Source: Desulfatitalea sp. (lineage in GTDB: Bacteria; Desulfobacterota; Desulfobacteria; Desulfobacterales; Desulfosarcinaceae). Taken from it: 17,561 nucleotides of DNA. This document shows positions 16,827-17,561 of this stretch, piece by piece (the first letter of the stretch is position 1; the number at the start of each line of letters is the position of its first letter). The translations under genes were made by a program, and so were the position numbers. The notes beneath the pieces were generated by a model. That model saw only the letters and a program-made list of their open reading frames with translations, ran no database searches and was not told the DNA's origin. The stretch lies in NCBI GenBank assembly GCA_013041835.1, contig JABDRH010000254.1, positions 1-17,561 of the forward strand, written 5' to 3'.

Positions 16827-16846
16827 AATTATTTTTACGCGAACCT
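16823..16846 (+). repeat. Dispersed repeat, short fragment D
   Basis: GTGAAATTATTTTTACGCGA and the following ACCTCA resemble the 3' end of copy B (GTGAAGTTATTTTTGCACGC). The fragment overlaps the stop codon of the DUF1329 gene, which suggests the repeat supplied that stop or was trimmed to it. It is only about 24 bases long, so chance similarity is possible. Confidence 0.4.
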
Positions 16847-16867
16847 CATGTTGAAAGGAGACTAAAA

Positions 16868-17561
16868 GTGAAGAAAAACGAAAATGTTAAACAAGATACA
16901 CGTGAGCGCGACGAGGTAGGTCTTTGGAAAATTGACAAAAAGACGCGGCTTGATATGCCGCTGCCTGATTTTTCGAACCTTCCTTATCTCAGCAACGAAG
17001 AGAAGGCTCTCGGCGTCAAGATAAGAGTTACGCCCACAGCTGAGTTCGGCATCGACGATATGTCGCCTGAGTTTTCAAGAATTTGGCAAAACCAGCCCGG
17101 CTTCCTCGCAGTGTGCGATCCAAAGTACTACGAAGCAATGAAGCCGTATTACGAAACCCTGGTAAAGTTGGTGATCGGATTCGACAGTACTGCGGAACTG
17201 TTTTCAGCGGGCGTGCGGCCAAAAGGACTGGATCATGGCCCGAAGGCCGATGATCCGGAAGTTCGCCGCCGGTGGTCCAATGCGATGCTGATCATGACGG
17301 CGATCGGATTCGAGACAGATGACCAATATTACATACGCTATTTTACTACCGGGCCAACGGATCCACGAGATCGGGACGATAGTAGGAAGGACTATTGCTT
17401 ATCGGGAGAAAAGGTCGGCATGATTCGCCATCCGGAGTCTTCGGTGTGGGACGATGAGGAAAGACTCGTTCTCCAATTCACCTATGCGGTGATGCGCAGA
17501 CAAATGACGGATGAAATTTGGAATCGCGCCATGGCCGCTTGGGGTGAGCTGGAAACCACCC
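16868..17561 (+). CDS. Carboxymuconolactone decarboxylase-like protein (partial)
   Basis: An open frame starts with GTG at 16868 after an AAAGGAG ribosome binding site at 16854-16860 and runs to the right edge without a stop (231 codons). The later part reads RWSNAMLIMTAIGFETDDQY, then EKVGMIRHPESSVWDDEERL and VLQFTYAVMRRQMTDEIWNR. This resembles the carboxymuconolactone decarboxylase / AhpD fold, in which WDxxERLVLxFTxAV and a DxxWxxA helix are common. The typical CxxC of AhpD is not seen, and the family's EW.HH segment is replaced by DDQYYIRYF. The N-terminal 100 residues are not recognised. No signal peptide is present, so it is cytoplasmic. It lies 41 bases after DUF1329 and probably belongs to the same operon. 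Confidence 0.65.
   Translation, partial: MKKNENVKQDTRERDEVGLWKIDKKTRLDMPLPDFSNLPYLSNEEKALGVKIRVTPTAEFGIDDMSPEFSRIWQNQPGFLAVCDPKYYEAMKPYYETLVKLVIGFDSTAELFSAGVRPKGLDHGPKADDPEVRRRWSNAMLIMTAIGFETDDQYYIRYFTTGPTDPRDRDDSRKDYCLSGEKVGMIRHPESSVWDDEERLVLQFTYAVMRRQMTDEIWNRAMAAWGELETT

Overview
The window reads as chromosomal DNA from an anaerobic, probably sulfate-reducing bacterium of the Desulfobacterota (Deltaproteobacteria-like). This is an inference from three things. There is an exported CbiK-type cobaltochelatase. There are two sigma-54 activators whose linker and N-terminal domains resemble those common in Desulfobacterales. There is also a dispersed intergenic repeat. No rRNA, tRNA or CRISPR array was seen.

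Layout from left to right. (1) The 5' end of a leftward gene at the very edge, possibly a transposase. (2) A leftward, secreted cobaltochelatase gene (cbiK-like), preceded by what reads as a cobalamin riboswitch and its own sigma-70-type promoter. (3) A rightward housekeeping-type run: a KH-domain RNA-binding protein (khpA), a small antibiotic-biosynthesis-monooxygenase-fold protein, and the overlapping pair hflK-hflC. (4) A 306-base spacer with two stacked palindromic structures, leading into a solitary groEL without groES. (5) A PAS-type sigma-54 activator just after groEL, then a 35-residue lysine-rich peptide. (6) A leftward, GC-richer block of decayed genes: a helicase-associated protein interrupted by one in-frame TAG and cut short, joined to the C-terminal two-thirds or less of an XPB-type helicase that has lost its Walker A region. 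(7) A second sigma-54 activator (basic N-terminal domain, GAF, AAA+, Fis HTH). (8) A rightward five-gene run that continues off the right edge: a DUF1295 steroid-5-alpha-reductase-like membrane enzyme, two paralogous seven-helix-type membrane proteins, a secreted DUF1329 protein, and a partial carboxymuconolactone-decarboxylase-like protein. A sequence matching the sigma-54 GG-N10-GC promoter rule lies about 100 bases before the first of these.

Four copies or fragments of one intergenic repeat (ending in a TTTTTGCACG-type sequence) separate these blocks, which suggests modules brought together around a mobile or recombinogenic element.

The most interesting part is the right-hand cluster. A GAF-domain sigma-54 activator next to a possible sigma-54 promoter suggests that an unidentified small molecule induces a membrane-based pathway. 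The gene content (DUF1295, two related polytopic proteins, DUF1329, CMD-like) fits transformation or export of a hydrophobic substrate such as a steroid, terpenoid or other lipid, but the substrate cannot be read from the sequence.
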